From Aestuariivirga sp. (GTDB lineage: Bacteria > Pseudomonadota > Alphaproteobacteria > Rhizobiales > Aestuariivirgaceae), in the NCBI RefSeq assembly GCF_020252395.1, contig NZ_JADCDB010000031.1:1-64000 (forward strand): a stretch of DNA of 64,000 nt, read 5' to 3'. This document shows, in pieces, positions 36,315 to 45,044 of the stretch. The stretch's first letter is position 1, and the number at the start of each line of letters is the position of its first letter. The notes beneath the pieces are model-generated. The model did no database searches. It was not told the DNA's origin and worked only from the letters and a program-made list of their open reading frames with translations. The translations under genes were made by a program, and so were the position numbers.

Positions 36315-37223
36315 TTATCCGAATGTCTTCAGCCAGTGGCGGGCAATGTCGATGCGGCGCGGGATCCACACCTTGTCGTGGCTCAGCACGTAGTCGATGA
36401 ATTTGGCGAGGCCCAGGGCGCGGCCCGGCCTGCCGGCAAGCCGGCAATGCAGGCCCACCGACATCATTTTGGGCGAACCGCGGCGGCCTTCTTCATAAAG
36501 GCAGTCGAAGCTGTCCTTGAGATACTGGAAGAAATGCTCGCCGGTGTTGAAGCCCTGCGGGGTGGCGAAGCGCATGTCGTTGGCGTCGAGCGTGTAGGGA
36601 ATGATGAGGTGCCGGCCGCCATTCGCCTTGTTCAGGAAATACGGCAGGTCGTCCGCATAATCGTCGGAGGAATAGAGGAAGCCGCCCTCCTCCATCACGA
36701 GTTTCGTCGTGTTCATCGAGCAGCGGCCAGTGTACCAGCCGAGCGGGCGCTCGCCGGTCACGTCCCGGTGCAGGCGGATCGCCCCGGCGATCTGGCGGCG
36801 CTCCTCCTCCTCCGGCATATCCTTGTGCTCGACCCATTTGAGGCCGTGGCTGGCAATCTCCCAGCCCGCCTCCTTCATGGCCTGCACCTGATCCGGCGAG
36901 CGCGCCATGGCGGTGGCGACGCCATAAATGGTGAGCGGAAGCTTGCGTTCGGTGAACATGCGCCACAGCCGCCAGAAGCCGGCGCGGGCGCCATATTCAT
37001 AGATCGACTCCATGTTCCAGTGGCGCTGGCCCACCCAGGGCTGGGCGCCGACGATCTCCGACAGGAAGGCCTCGGAGGCGGCATCGCCGTGGAGAATGTT
37101 GTTCTCGCCGCCCTCTTCGTAGTTGAGCACGAACTGCACGGCGACATGGGCGGCGCCTGGCCACTTCGGGTCCGGGATGGCCCGGCCATAGCCCTTCATG
37201 TCACGCGGGTAGGAAGTGGTCAT
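36315..37223 (-). CDS. Polysaccharide deacetylase-fold protein (allantoinase PuuE type)
   Basis: The 302-residue protein matches the PuuE branch of the NodB/polysaccharide deacetylase fold. It starts YPRDMKGYGRAIPDPKWPG and has AVQFVLNYEEGGENNILHGD, YEYGARAGFWRLWRMF, EIASHGLKWVEHKDM and RPLGWYTGRCSMNTTKLVME. PuuE proteins hydrolyse allantoin without the usual metal-dependent amidohydrolase fold; relatives act on other cyclic amides or imides. No other ureide genes are in the window, so allantoin as substrate is doubtful. It lies 4 bases from the HisD-like gene and 10 bases from the SIS gene, in one operon. Confidence 0.88.
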   Translation of the reverse strand: MTTSYPRDMKGYGRAIPDPKWPGAAHVAVQFVLNYEEGGENNILHGDAASEAFLSEIVGAQPWVGQRHWNMESIYEYGARAGFWRLWRMFTERKLPLTIYGVATAMARSPDQVQAMKEAGWEIASHGLKWVEHKDMPEEEERRQIAGAIRLHRDVTGERPLGWYTGRCSMNTTKLVMEEGGFLYSSDDYADDLPYFLNKANGGRHLIIPYTLDANDMRFATPQGFNTGEHFFQYLKDSFDCLYEEGRRGSPKMMSVGLHCRLAGRPGRALGLAKFIDYVLSHDKVWIPRRIDIARHWLKTFG

Positions 37224-37233
37224 GCCCTGGCCC

Positions 37234-38247
37234 TCAATAGGAGACTTTCTTGTAATAGCGCCGGGTGGTCAGCGGATGGTTGCGCTTCACCTCGAGATGC
37301 GCCGACAGGCGCTCAAGGATAGTGGCAAGGATGATGGGCGAGATCAACGCACGCGTTTCCGGCGAGATGCCGGGCATCTCGTAGCGTGCGGAGTCGAGCA
37401 CCGTCACCTTGCCGGTGTACTGGCGGGCAAAGGCCTCCACCCGGCCGGCAAGCGGGCGATAGGCGTCCTCGCCCTTGAGGATGACAACGCTCACGTCCGT
37501 CCCGACCAGCTCCAGCGTGCCGTGGAAGAAGTCGGCGGCATGCACGGGCCTGGTCCTGATCCACTGCATCTCCTCGAGGATGCACATGCCGTAATACCAG
37601 GCTTCGGCCCAGCAGCCGCCGGCAGCCGTGATGATGTGCCAGGGCTCGCTGCGGAAGGCCTCCGCGATGCGGAGGGCTTCCGGCTCGAACGCCTGTTTTG
37701 CGGCGAGCAGGTGCTGCGGCAGCGCGGAGAGCTCCGCCACCGTGCGCTCATAATCCGCAAACTCGCCGCGGTGCGCCATCGCCGACAGCGCGATCAGCAG
37801 CGACTGGAGATAGAAGGACTCGGAGGACGTGCCGTCCTCCGCGAAGTTGACGAAGGCGTGATCGGCCTTCCGCCCGAGCGGGGTGTCTGCGTGGCCCACC
37901 AGCGTCAGTATGGTGGCGCCCCGGTCCTTGCAATAGTCGAGGGCGGCCACCGATTCCTTCGTTGTGCCCGACAGCGACGGGATGACGATAATCGAGTCCT
38001 TGCCCAGCGCCTGGTGGCCGCCGGCGACGAGCTCCGCCGCAATGTCCATAAAGGCTGGGAAACCGGAGCGGCGCTGCAGCAACAGGGCCGCAGGCTGCAT
38101 GAGGATGGCGGCGCCGCCAGTGCCGAGGAAAAAGATATTCTTGGCGCCCTTCGCCATGCACTGCCCGATGGCGGCATGGATGGGGCCAGCCAGCGCCACG
38201 GCGCTGGCCTCGATGTTCAGGAAGCGCTCGCGGTCGAAATTCAGCAT
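37234..38247 (-). CDS. SIS-domain sugar isomerase/deglycase-like protein
   Basis: The ATG at 38247 gives 337 residues; the longer frame into TerC is a shadow. Two SIS domains are indicated: FFLGTGGAAILMQPAALLLQ near residue 35 and IPSLSGTTKESVAALDYCKD near 84 in the first, and a less conserved second half. The Ser/Thr-rich SLSGTTKES loop binds sugar phosphates in this superfamily. It resembles the fructosamine deglycase/AgaS/FrlB group by length and loop pattern. A phosphosugar or amino-sugar isomerase role is inferred. The start overlaps the TerC stop (TGATG). Confidence 0.85.
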   Translation of the reverse strand: MLNFDRERFLNIEASAVALAGPIHAAIGQCMAKGAKNIFFLGTGGAAILMQPAALLLQRRSGFPAFMDIAAELVAGGHQALGKDSIIVIPSLSGTTKESVAALDYCKDRGATILTLVGHADTPLGRKADHAFVNFAEDGTSSESFYLQSLLIALSAMAHRGEFADYERTVAELSALPQHLLAAKQAFEPEALRIAEAFRSEPWHIITAAGGCWAEAWYYGMCILEEMQWIRTRPVHAADFFHGTLELVGTDVSVVILKGEDAYRPLAGRVEAFARQYTGKVTVLDSARYEMPGISPETRALISPIILATILERLSAHLEVKRNHPLTTRRYYKKVSY

Positions 38248-38906
38248 CAGGTCACCACGGGATAGACTTCGAGGAGGCCGCGCCAGATCATGTGCAGCGC
38301 GACATAAAGGATGATCGCGAGACCGGCATAGGCGATCCAGCGATAGCGGTTGAGCAGCTTCGCTATGAAGGAGGCGGCAAGCCCCATCAACGCGATGGAC
38401 AGAGCGAGGCCGATCACCAGCACGCCCGGGTGCTCGCGCGCGGCGCCGGCGACGGCCAGCACATTGTCGAGCGACATGGAGACATCCGCCACGATGATCT
38501 GCCAGGCGGCCTGGGCGAAACTCTTGCCGGTGGGCGCGCTGCCGATGGTCCGGTCGGCGTTCAGGTCTTCGCCGGTCACGTTCTCGACGCCCTCTTCCTC
38601 CGCCCTGCCGTTGCGCAATTCGCGCCACATCTTCCAGCACACCCAGAGGAGGAGGATGCCGCCGATCAGGATCAGCCCCAGAAGCTGCATCAGCTGCGTC
38701 GCAATGGCGGCGAACAGGATGCGCAGCGCAGTGGCCGCGAGGATGCCGACGAGGATGGCCTTGTTGCGCTGGTCCTTCGGTAGGCCCGCGGCCGCAAGGC
38801 CGATCACCACCGCGTTGTCGCCCGCCAGCACGAGGTCGATCACGATGACCTGGCCCAGCGTCCACAGCGCTTCGGGCGACAACAATGACTGCACGAATTC
38901 CGGCAT
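38247..38906 (-). CDS. TerC-family integral membrane protein (YjbE type)
   Basis: The 219-residue protein has about seven hydrophobic segments and two copies of the TerC acidic motif. One is in VIDLVLAGDNAVVIGLAAAG (near residue 25) and the other in VADVSMSLDNVLAVAGAARE (near 140). TerC proteins are linked to metal-ion export and tellurite resistance, and are manganese exporters in some bacteria. Sitting between the PGDH_C-like and SIS genes in one strand and overlapping the latter, it is probably co-expressed, but its relation to the pathway is unclear. Confidence 0.92.
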   Translation of the reverse strand: MPEFVQSLLSPEALWTLGQVIVIDLVLAGDNAVVIGLAAAGLPKDQRNKAILVGILAATALRILFAAIATQLMQLLGLILIGGILLLWVCWKMWRELRNGRAEEEGVENVTGEDLNADRTIGSAPTGKSFAQAAWQIIVADVSMSLDNVLAVAGAAREHPGVLVIGLALSIALMGLAASFIAKLLNRYRWIAYAGLAIILYVALHMIWRGLLEVYPVVT

Positions 38907-38980
38907 CGCGAACTCCTCGCGGCTATCAGCACCAACGGGCCGGACAGCGCAAGGGTTTCCTGCGATATAGGGCCATGCCC

Positions 38981-39808
38981 TCAGGTGATGCGCTGGATCG
39001 AGGCCGCAATCTCCTCAGGCTCGAAAACCCGTTTCCAGCCGTCCTTCATCAGCATCGGCTTGCCGAAGGCGATGGCCTTGTTGCAGGCATCCGAGAACAC
39101 GCCCGGCTGCTCCTTGAAGATCACCGCGGCCAGGATATTCATGTGACCCAGGAGGAAGTCGCGCGCCGCCTCCGCCGGAACGCCACGCGCCACCACCTCA
39201 TCCATCGCTTCGCGCATCACGTCGAGGAGCGAGGCGACGACGGTTTCGGACAGGCCCGGTTCCAGCAGCGCCATCTGCTCCACCGTGACGCGGTGCGAAC
39301 GCATGACGGGGGCCCAGATGGCGCGCGCCACCTCCTCGCCCAGCGCATAGTGCTCCTCCGGCCCCTGCATGAGGGCGGAGACGATGTGCTGCTTGGCCGC
39401 GACGCCACCGAAACGGTCGAGCTTCGCCTCCATCACCGTCTCGTCGTTGAAGATCGGCGGGTGGCAGGGGTGGGTGACGAAATAGGTGAGGTCCGGTCGC
39501 TCCGGCAAATGCCCGGCGAAGGGGGCCGCGGCATCCAGCACCACGACCATGGCGCCGGGCCTCAGCAGGTGATTGATGGCCTGCGCGACCTTGCCGATGT
39601 GGGTGTCCGGCACAGCGAGGATCGCCACCTGCGCATCGGCCAGAGCCACCTCTGGCGAGACGCACTGGACGCCGAAATCCTGCGCCAGCCGCGCCCTGCC
39701 CTGCTCGCTCACCTCGACATGGCGGACGGTAAAGGGCGAATCCTTGAGATTTCGCGAGAGACGGTGACCCATCTTGCCGCCAGCCCCGAAGAGTGCGATT
39801 GACGTCAT
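38981..39808 (-). CDS. NAD(P)-dependent dehydrogenase with PGDH C-terminal domain (D-apionate oxidoisomerase-like candidate)
   Basis: The 275-residue protein has a Rossmann N-terminus (SIALFGAGGKMGHRLSRNLK) with ILAVPDTHIGKVAQAINHLL. The C-terminal helical domain (about 150-275) is of the phosphogluconate-dehydrogenase C-terminal type, with LEPGLSETVVASLLDVMREA and HMNILAAVIFKEQPGVFSDA. Members include the D-apionate oxidoisomerase ApnO of apiose catabolism. With an ApnL-like lactonase 7 kb away in the divergent operon, that assignment is attractive but not proven. It is the first gene of the minus-strand operon that continues into TerC. Confidence 0.8.
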   Translation of the reverse strand: MTSIALFGAGGKMGHRLSRNLKDSPFTVRHVEVSEQGRARLAQDFGVQCVSPEVALADAQVAILAVPDTHIGKVAQAINHLLRPGAMVVVLDAAAPFAGHLPERPDLTYFVTHPCHPPIFNDETVMEAKLDRFGGVAAKQHIVSALMQGPEEHYALGEEVARAIWAPVMRSHRVTVEQMALLEPGLSETVVASLLDVMREAMDEVVARGVPAEAARDFLLGHMNILAAVIFKEQPGVFSDACNKAIAFGKPMLMKDGWKRVFEPEEIAASIQRIT

Positions 39809-39911
39809 GCGGAAACCTCGGATAGCGTTTATGTCTGCTTACATGCTACTGGTATGATAAGTCAATCAGTGTGACCCGGGGCCAACCGGGCCGTTTGGGA
39901 GGATGACCCCG
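39809..39911. promoter_or_regulatory. Divergent promoter region between the two pathway operons
   Basis: This AT-richer spacer separates the minus-strand PGDH_C-like gene from the plus-strand aldolase gene. On the plus strand an extended -10 (TGG-TATGAT, 39850-39858) is visible; on the minus strand a TTGACT hexamer (39865-39860) overlaps its downstream end. The two promoters would therefore overlap, favouring joint control. I did not find a LacI-type palindrome here. Confidence 0.4.
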
Positions 39912-40679
39912 ATGGGGCTCAAGGAACTCGCGCGCGCGCCGGGGCCGAAGATCGGCAATTTCATCGTCGAGTTCGCGACACCGGGCATCGGCCACATTCT
40001 CAAGGCCGCGGGGCTGGATTTCGCCTTCTTCGACATGGAGCATTCGGGCTTCTCCTTCGAGACGCTGAAGAGTGCTGTCCGCTATTTCGAGGCGGCCCGG
40101 GTGCCGCTCGTCGTGCGCGTGCCCGCCCAGGAAAATGACATGCTGGCCCGGGCCTGCGACATGGGGGCGGAGGGGCTGATCGCACCGATGATCTCCACCG
40201 CCGCGCAGGCGCAGGCGATGGTCGACTCGGTGAAGTATTTTCCTGACGGAAAGCGCGGCGTGGGCCTGCAGATGGCGCATGACAATTATCGCGCCGCCCC
40301 AGTGGCGGACGCGCTGAAGGCCGCCAATGACCGCACCGCCGTGATCTGCCTGATCGAGACGGCGGAAGGAGCGGAGAATGCCGATGCCATTGCCAGCGTG
40401 AACGGTGTCGACGGGCTGTGGGTCGGCCACTTCGACCTCTCGGTCTCGCTCGGCATTCCCGGCGAGTTCAATCACCCCAAATTCACCGCCGCCATTGACC
40501 GCACCATCAAGGCCGCGAAGAAGCACGGCAAGTTCCTCGGCCGGCTGGTGCCGAGTGCGGACGCCGGCATCGCCGTCTACAAGGACGGCTTCGACTTCAT
40601 CTGCTACTCGGGCGACATCTGGGTGCTGCGCGATGGGCTCGCGGCCGCCGCAAGGGCGATCCGCGAAGGAGCGAAGTGA
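39912..40679 (+). CDS. HpcH/HpaI-family aldolase
   Basis: The protein has 255 residues from the ATG at 39912, which is better spaced from GGGAGG than the ATG at 39903. The family core is IVEFATPGIGHILKAAGLDF, FFDMEHSGFSFETLK, ACDMGAEGLIAPMISTAAQA, CLIETAEGAENADAIA and GLWVGHFDLSVSLGIPG. The Glu and Asp in the last two would bind the divalent metal. Class II HpaI aldolases cleave 2-keto-3-deoxy acids or similar compounds to pyruvate or a related 2-oxoacid plus an aldehyde. It heads the plus-strand operon and overlaps the next gene (TGATG). Confidence 0.9.
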   Translation: MGLKELARAPGPKIGNFIVEFATPGIGHILKAAGLDFAFFDMEHSGFSFETLKSAVRYFEAARVPLVVRVPAQENDMLARACDMGAEGLIAPMISTAAQAQAMVDSVKYFPDGKRGVGLQMAHDNYRAAPVADALKAANDRTAVICLIETAEGAENADAIASVNGVDGLWVGHFDLSVSLGIPGEFNHPKFTAAIDRTIKAAKKHGKFLGRLVPSADAGIAVYKDGFDFICYSGDIWVLRDGLAAAARAIREGAK

Positions 40680-41722
40680 TGGGCCCGTTCCGCGTCGCAC
40701 TCTCCGGAGATTTCAGAAAGGCGGACGGATCGCCCACCTTCCCCGACTTCGACCTCGCCCCGCTGCGCGAGGCGAAGAACGTCGAGATGATATTCCTCGA
40801 CAATGCCTCGCCGATCGGCGGCGGGCAGCTTGAGGACTTCGACGCGCTGATCCTGCTCGCCCACCGCTTCGACGCGGCGAGCGTGCCCGAGTCCGGCCGC
40901 CTCGCGGTCGTGGCGCGCTTCGGGGTGGGTTATGACACGGTGGACGTGCCGGCCTGCACGGCGAACGACATCGCTCTCGTCATCACGCCTGACGGCGTCA
41001 GGCGCCCGGTGGCCGTCTCCATCATCACCTTCATCCTGGCGCTCACCGGCAAGCTGATGGTGAAGGACAGGCTTGCCCGCTCCGGGCCGCCGGGTTTCGC
41101 GGCGCGCGGCGCACACATGGGCGTCGGCCTCGTCGGCAAGGTGCTGGGCTCGCTGGGAGTGGGCAATATCGGCGCGGAAATGTTCCGGCTCGCCCGGCCC
41201 TTCGACATGAATTTCATCGCGCATGACCCCTTCGCGGACAAAAGGGTCGCCGCCGAACTCGGCATCGAGCTCGTGCCGCTCGAGGAGCTGTTCGCGCGCT
41301 CCGACATTCTCTGCGTCAACTGCCCGCTCACCCCCGAGACGCACCACATCGTCAATGCCGGGCGCCTCGCGCTGATGAAGCCCACGGCTTACCTCATCAA
41401 CACCGCGCGCGGGCCAATCGTCGACCAGAAGGCGCTGACCAAGGTGCTGCAGGAGAACAGGATCGCCGGCGCCGGGCTCGACGTGTTCGAGCAGGAGCCG
41501 ACGGATCCCGGCGACCCGCTGCTCAAACTCGACAACATCATCGCCGCGCCCCACGCCCTGTGCTGGACCGACCAGTGCTTCGCAGGGAACGGCGCAGCAG
41601 ACATCAAGGCCGTGCTCGACGTGATGAAAGGCCAGCAGCCGCGCGGCGTGGTCAACCGGGACGTTCTGGAACGGCAGGGATTCAAGGCCAAGCTTGAAGG
41701 CTTTGCGAAGCGCTTCGGCTGA
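40679..41722 (+). CDS. D-isomer-specific 2-hydroxyacid dehydrogenase
   Basis: The 347-residue protein has the NAD-binding segment GLVGKVLGSLGVGNIGAEMF near residue 155. It has the substrate/catalytic segments NCPLTPETHHIVNAGRLALM and LINTARGPIVDQKALTKVL, plus the Glu/His region LDVFEQEPTDPGDPLL and APHALCWTD. These match D-3-phosphoglycerate dehydrogenase/glyoxylate reductase-type enzymes. No ACT domain is present, so it is probably catabolic. It may reduce or oxidise the 2-oxo/2-hydroxyacid made by the aldolase step, which is inference. Confidence 0.91.
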   Translation: MGPFRVALSGDFRKADGSPTFPDFDLAPLREAKNVEMIFLDNASPIGGGQLEDFDALILLAHRFDAASVPESGRLAVVARFGVGYDTVDVPACTANDIALVITPDGVRRPVAVSIITFILALTGKLMVKDRLARSGPPGFAARGAHMGVGLVGKVLGSLGVGNIGAEMFRLARPFDMNFIAHDPFADKRVAAELGIELVPLEELFARSDILCVNCPLTPETHHIVNAGRLALMKPTAYLINTARGPIVDQKALTKVLQENRIAGAGLDVFEQEPTDPGDPLLKLDNIIAAPHALCWTDQCFAGNGAADIKAVLDVMKGQQPRGVVNRDVLERQGFKAKLEGFAKRFG

Positions 41723-41729
41723 ACAGGAA

Positions 41730-41748
41730 TTCCCCGGGAAGCGGGGAA
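41730..41748. terminator. Stem-loop before the binding-protein gene
   Basis: TTCCCCG (41730-41736) and CGGGGAA (41742-41748) pair perfectly around GGAAG, in the 72-base gap between the dehydrogenase stop and the binding-protein start. It is a possible mRNA 5'-stabilising or processing structure for the highly expressed binding-protein message. It is weak as a terminator because no T run follows. Confidence 0.45.
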
Positions 41749-41794
41749 ACGAATGGCTGCTCACCGCCGCCGTTCAACAATGGGAGGACGAATA

Positions 41795-43252
41795 ATGGTT
41801 ACAAGACGTGACGTGGGCAAGATCGGCTTGGCAGCCGGGCTTGCCGGCTCGACGAGCTTCGCAGCCCGTCAGGCCGCGGCAGCAGACGCGGCGCAGACCG
41901 CCGTGGACGCCGCCAAGCAATTCAGCGGCCAGACGATCTCCATCGTCTGGGAGGCGGGGCTCCAGGCCCTCGACCCGCTCAACTTCTCCGGCCCGAAGTG
42001 GAAGGAACTCACCGGCATCGACGTCAAGGTGGTCGAGGTCTCGACCGCCGAGATGTTCACCAAGATCATGCAGGATTACAAGTCGGGTGCCGGGGCCTAT
42101 GACGCGCTGAACGTCATCCCGTCCTGGATGCCCGACCTCGTCAACGCCGGCGCCCTCGAAGACCTCGACCCCTATGTCGATAAGTACGGCTATCGCGAGG
42201 AACTGCAGAAGATCGCCTCGACCTACCGTGACAACCAGATGATGGTGAACGGCAAGATCTATGGCTTCCCCGACGACGGCGACGTGTTCGTGATGTATTT
42301 CCGCAAGGACATCTTCGCCGATCCGGCGGTGCAGGCCGCCTTCAAGGAAAAAACCGGCAAGGACCTGGCCGTGCCCGCCACCTGGGCCGATTTCGATGTC
42401 ACCGGCGCGGCGCTCACCGAAATCCTGAAAGACAAGAACATGTATGGCGCCGGTTTCTTCCGCCAGCCGCCCTATACCATGTTCATGTTCCAGGAGCGCT
42501 TCCGCAACGAGGGCGGAAAATTCTTCGATGCCGACTCGATGAAGGCGACGATCAACTCCGACGTGGGCGTGAAGGTCTTGACCGACATGCGCGAGGAAAA
42601 CAAGTGGATGCCGCCCGGCGTCGAGCAATGGGGCTTCGTCGAGAACCTCGCCGCCTTCCTGCAGGGCCAGACCGCGATGACCATCTCGTGGCCGCCCTAT
42701 GGCCGCTGGGCCGCCGGATACGGCACCGACCAGGAAGTGCTGAGCTGGGTTCCGAAGTCGACGATCGCCGGCAAGGTGGGTTACGCCATGCCGCCGGGCG
42801 GACATCCGGAACTGGCCGCGGGCTTCTGTCTCTCCGTGGCGTCAACCTCGAAGAACAAGGAAGCGGCCTACCTGTTCATCCAGTGGCTGAACAGCGAAGC
42901 GACCTCGCTGCAGCGCGTGCAGCTGCCCTACGCCCTGCGTGACCCGTTCCGCGACTCGCACTTCACCTCGGCCGAATATCTTGCCAAGTGGCCGGACGCG
43001 AAGCACTACCTCGCGGCCCTCCAGGCTGGTGCAACGAACGGCTTGCTCGACCTCTCGGTGCTGCAGACCGACAAGTACGAGGAAGTGCTGCGCCAGATGA
43101 TCTCCAAGCTGTGGGCAGGCGAAGACCCGAAGGCGATTGCCGACGCGGCCGCCGCCGAGTGGGACGCCATCACCGACAAGATCGGCGTCGACAAGCAGAA
43201 GGAAGTCTACAGCAGCTGGGCGTCCAAGTCCGGCGCCTATCCGAAGATGTAA
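41795..43252 (+). CDS. Sugar ABC transporter substrate-binding protein
   Basis: The ATG at 41795, 6 bases after GGGAGGA, gives 485 residues; the ATG at 41753 is rejected. The leader MVTRRDVGKIGLAAGLAGST then SFAARQAAAADA has a twin-Arg pair (RR at 4-5) and may use Tat or Sec. The mature protein shows CUT1-type binding-protein features: WEAGLQALDPLNFSGPKWKE, GAGAYDALNVIPSWMPDLV and FLQGQTAMTISWPPYGRWAA. It binds the sugar-like substrate of the operon. It is longer than average for the family. Confidence 0.93.
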   Translation: MVTRRDVGKIGLAAGLAGSTSFAARQAAAADAAQTAVDAAKQFSGQTISIVWEAGLQALDPLNFSGPKWKELTGIDVKVVEVSTAEMFTKIMQDYKSGAGAYDALNVIPSWMPDLVNAGALEDLDPYVDKYGYREELQKIASTYRDNQMMVNGKIYGFPDDGDVFVMYFRKDIFADPAVQAAFKEKTGKDLAVPATWADFDVTGAALTEILKDKNMYGAGFFRQPPYTMFMFQERFRNEGGKFFDADSMKATINSDVGVKVLTDMREENKWMPPGVEQWGFVENLAAFLQGQTAMTISWPPYGRWAAGYGTDQEVLSWVPKSTIAGKVGYAMPPGGHPELAAGFCLSVASTSKNKEAAYLFIQWLNSEATSLQRVQLPYALRDPFRDSHFTSAEYLAKWPDAKHYLAALQAGATNGLLDLSVLQTDKYEEVLRQMISKLWAGEDPKAIADAAAAEWDAITDKIGVDKQKEVYSSWASKSGAYPKM

Positions 43253-43330
43253 CGTCGCTGAGGCCTGCAACCGCTTCTCCCGTGTTTGGCGCGGGAGAGG
43301 CTGGTTGCGGGCTGATGCGCGCGCGTGACC

Positions 43331-44212
43331 ATGTCCGCCACCGTCATCCGGCCCGACCGCAACTTCAAATACTGGATCATCGCGCCGGCGGTGTTCCTGC
43401 TGCTGGCGGTTGGGCTGTTTCCGCTGATCTATTCGCTCATCGTCTCCTTCATGCGCATTGACATGATGGACACCGACACCTCCTTCGCCGGCCTCTATAA
43501 CTACAAGCAGCTGTTCAGGGACGCGCGGCTCTGGCAGTCGCTGCTGCATACTCTCATCATCACAGCCATCGCGCTGCCGCTGGAATTGATCCTCGGTCTC
43601 GCCATGGCCTATCTGTTCCTCGAAAAGATGCCGGGCCGGCAGATCTTCGTGTCGCTGCTCGTGCTGCCCACGATCATCTCGCCGATTGTCGCCGGCGCCA
43701 CCTGGCGGCTCTTGCTGGACAACCAATACGGACCGATCAACCAGATCCTCGGCTGGTTCGCGGGCGAGCGCGTGAACCTGTTGTGGACCATCAGCCCCAC
43801 GCTGGTCTATCCGGCCATCATCTTCTGCGAGATCTGGCAGTGGACGCCGTTCATGTTCCTCATCCTGCTGGCCGCGCTCTCCAACGTCGACAAATCCCAG
43901 ACCGAGGCCGCCGAGATCGATGGCGCCTCCTTCTGGCGCAGCTTCCGCTATATCGTGCTGCCGGCCATATGGCCGGTGATGGCGATCGCCATCCTGATCC
44001 GCGGGCTCGATCTGTTCCGCATCTTCGACATCATCTGGGCGCTGACCATGGGAGGCCCCGGCACCATGACGGAGACGATCTCGGTCTACACCTACAACCA
44101 GGGCTTCAAGCAGTTCGAGACCAGCTACACCGCGGCCATCGCCTTCCTGATCATCGCCATGCTCACCATCATCGTCACCTGGGCCATCCGGCGCATGGGG
44201 CTTGCGAAATGA
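43331..44212 (+). CDS. Sugar ABC transporter permease (MalF type)
   Basis: The protein has 293 residues from the ATG at 43331 (a GTG at 43325 is the alternative). Six hydrophobic segments are present, the first being YWIIAPAVFLLLAVGLFPLI. The EAA loop is QTEAAEIDGASFWRSFRYIV near 200. The permease follows the binding-protein gene after 78 bases and overlaps the next permease by ATGA. Confidence 0.93.
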   Translation: MSATVIRPDRNFKYWIIAPAVFLLLAVGLFPLIYSLIVSFMRIDMMDTDTSFAGLYNYKQLFRDARLWQSLLHTLIITAIALPLELILGLAMAYLFLEKMPGRQIFVSLLVLPTIISPIVAGATWRLLLDNQYGPINQILGWFAGERVNLLWTISPTLVYPAIIFCEIWQWTPFMFLILLAALSNVDKSQTEAAEIDGASFWRSFRYIVLPAIWPVMAIAILIRGLDLFRIFDIIWALTMGGPGTMTETISVYTYNQGFKQFETSYTAAIAFLIIAMLTIIVTWAIRRMGLAK

Positions 44213-45042
44213 GCGCCACCCGCCGCAGCCCCGGCATGCGCCTGGCGTTCCGCTATCTCGCCGCGGCGCTGATCACCGTGGTGTTCGTGTTCCCGGTCTA
44301 TTGGCTGTTCATCATTTCCTTCAAGACGCCGGATGAGATCTTCGCCTTTCCGCCGGTGTGGTATCCGAAATCGCTCCAGCTCGCGAACTATCACGTGCTG
44401 TTCAAGGACGGCGACGCGGCGACCGTGGGCAACAGCCTGATCCTCGCCAGCGTCTCCACCTTCTTCGCCATGATCCTCGGCACCATCGCCGCCTATAGCC
44501 TGGTGCGCTTCAAGACCGGCGGCGAGAACCTCGCGGTATGGATCATCTCGCAGCGCATGATGCCGCCGGTGGCCATCGTGTTTCCGCTGTTCCTCGCCTA
44601 TGTTTTCATCGGCTGGGTCGACAGCTATGTGGGCCTCATCGTGCTCTATACGGCCTTCTCGCTGCCCTATGTCATCTGGATGATGCGCGGCTACATCGAG
44701 GACATCCCGCTGGAACTCGAGGAATCGGCGCTTGTCGATGGCTGTAGCCGCTGGGAGGTGCTGTGGAAGGTGGTGTTTCCCATGGCGCGGGCCGGGCTCT
44801 TCGCCACCGCCGTGTTCACCTTCGTGTTCGCCTGGAACGAGTTCCTGTTCGCCCTGGTGCTGACCCGCACCGAGGTGACGACCTACACCGTGCAGGTCAC
44901 GCATTATTTCGGCGGTCAATCGAATTTCTGGGCCAAGATCGCCGCCATGTCGGTGCTGGGCACCATCCCCGTCTTCTTCACCGTCGCCGTCATGCAGCGC
45001 TTCCTGGTGCGCGGCATCTCCATGGGCGCAGTCAAGGGCTAG
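44209..45042 (+). CDS. Sugar ABC transporter permease (MalG type)
   Basis: The 277-residue permease starts at the ATG overlapping the upstream stop; the frame extending back to 43783 is a shadow. The first helix is [20 protein letters not shown], followed by the MalG-type loop [16 protein letters not shown]. The EAA loop is [20 protein letters not shown]. It forms the channel with the MalF-type partner. Confidence 0.93.
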   Translation: MSATRRSPGMRLAFRYLAAALITVVFVFPVYWLFIISFKTPDEIFAFPPVWYPKSLQLANYHVLFKDGDAATVGNSLILASVSTFFAMILGTIAAYSLVRFKTGGENLAVWIISQRMMPPVAIVFPLFLAYVFIGWVDSYVGLIVLYTAFSLPYVIWMMRGYIEDIPLELEESALVDGCSRWEVLWKVVFPMARAGLFATAVFTFVFAWNEFLFALVLTRTEVTTYTVQVTHYFGGQSNFWAKIAAMSVLGTIPVFFTVAVMQRFLVRGISMGAVKG

Positions 45043-45044
45043 CC

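Noticed and set aside
37234-38865. A single 543-codon fusion of a TerC-like part and the SIS protein
   Set aside because: The N-terminal portion is the wrong frame of terC; TerC is encoded in a different frame and overlaps the SIS start by one base.
39809-39911. A LacI operator controlling the second pathway
   Set aside because: I looked for a palindrome with central CG and did not find a convincing one; only promoter-like hexamers were recorded.
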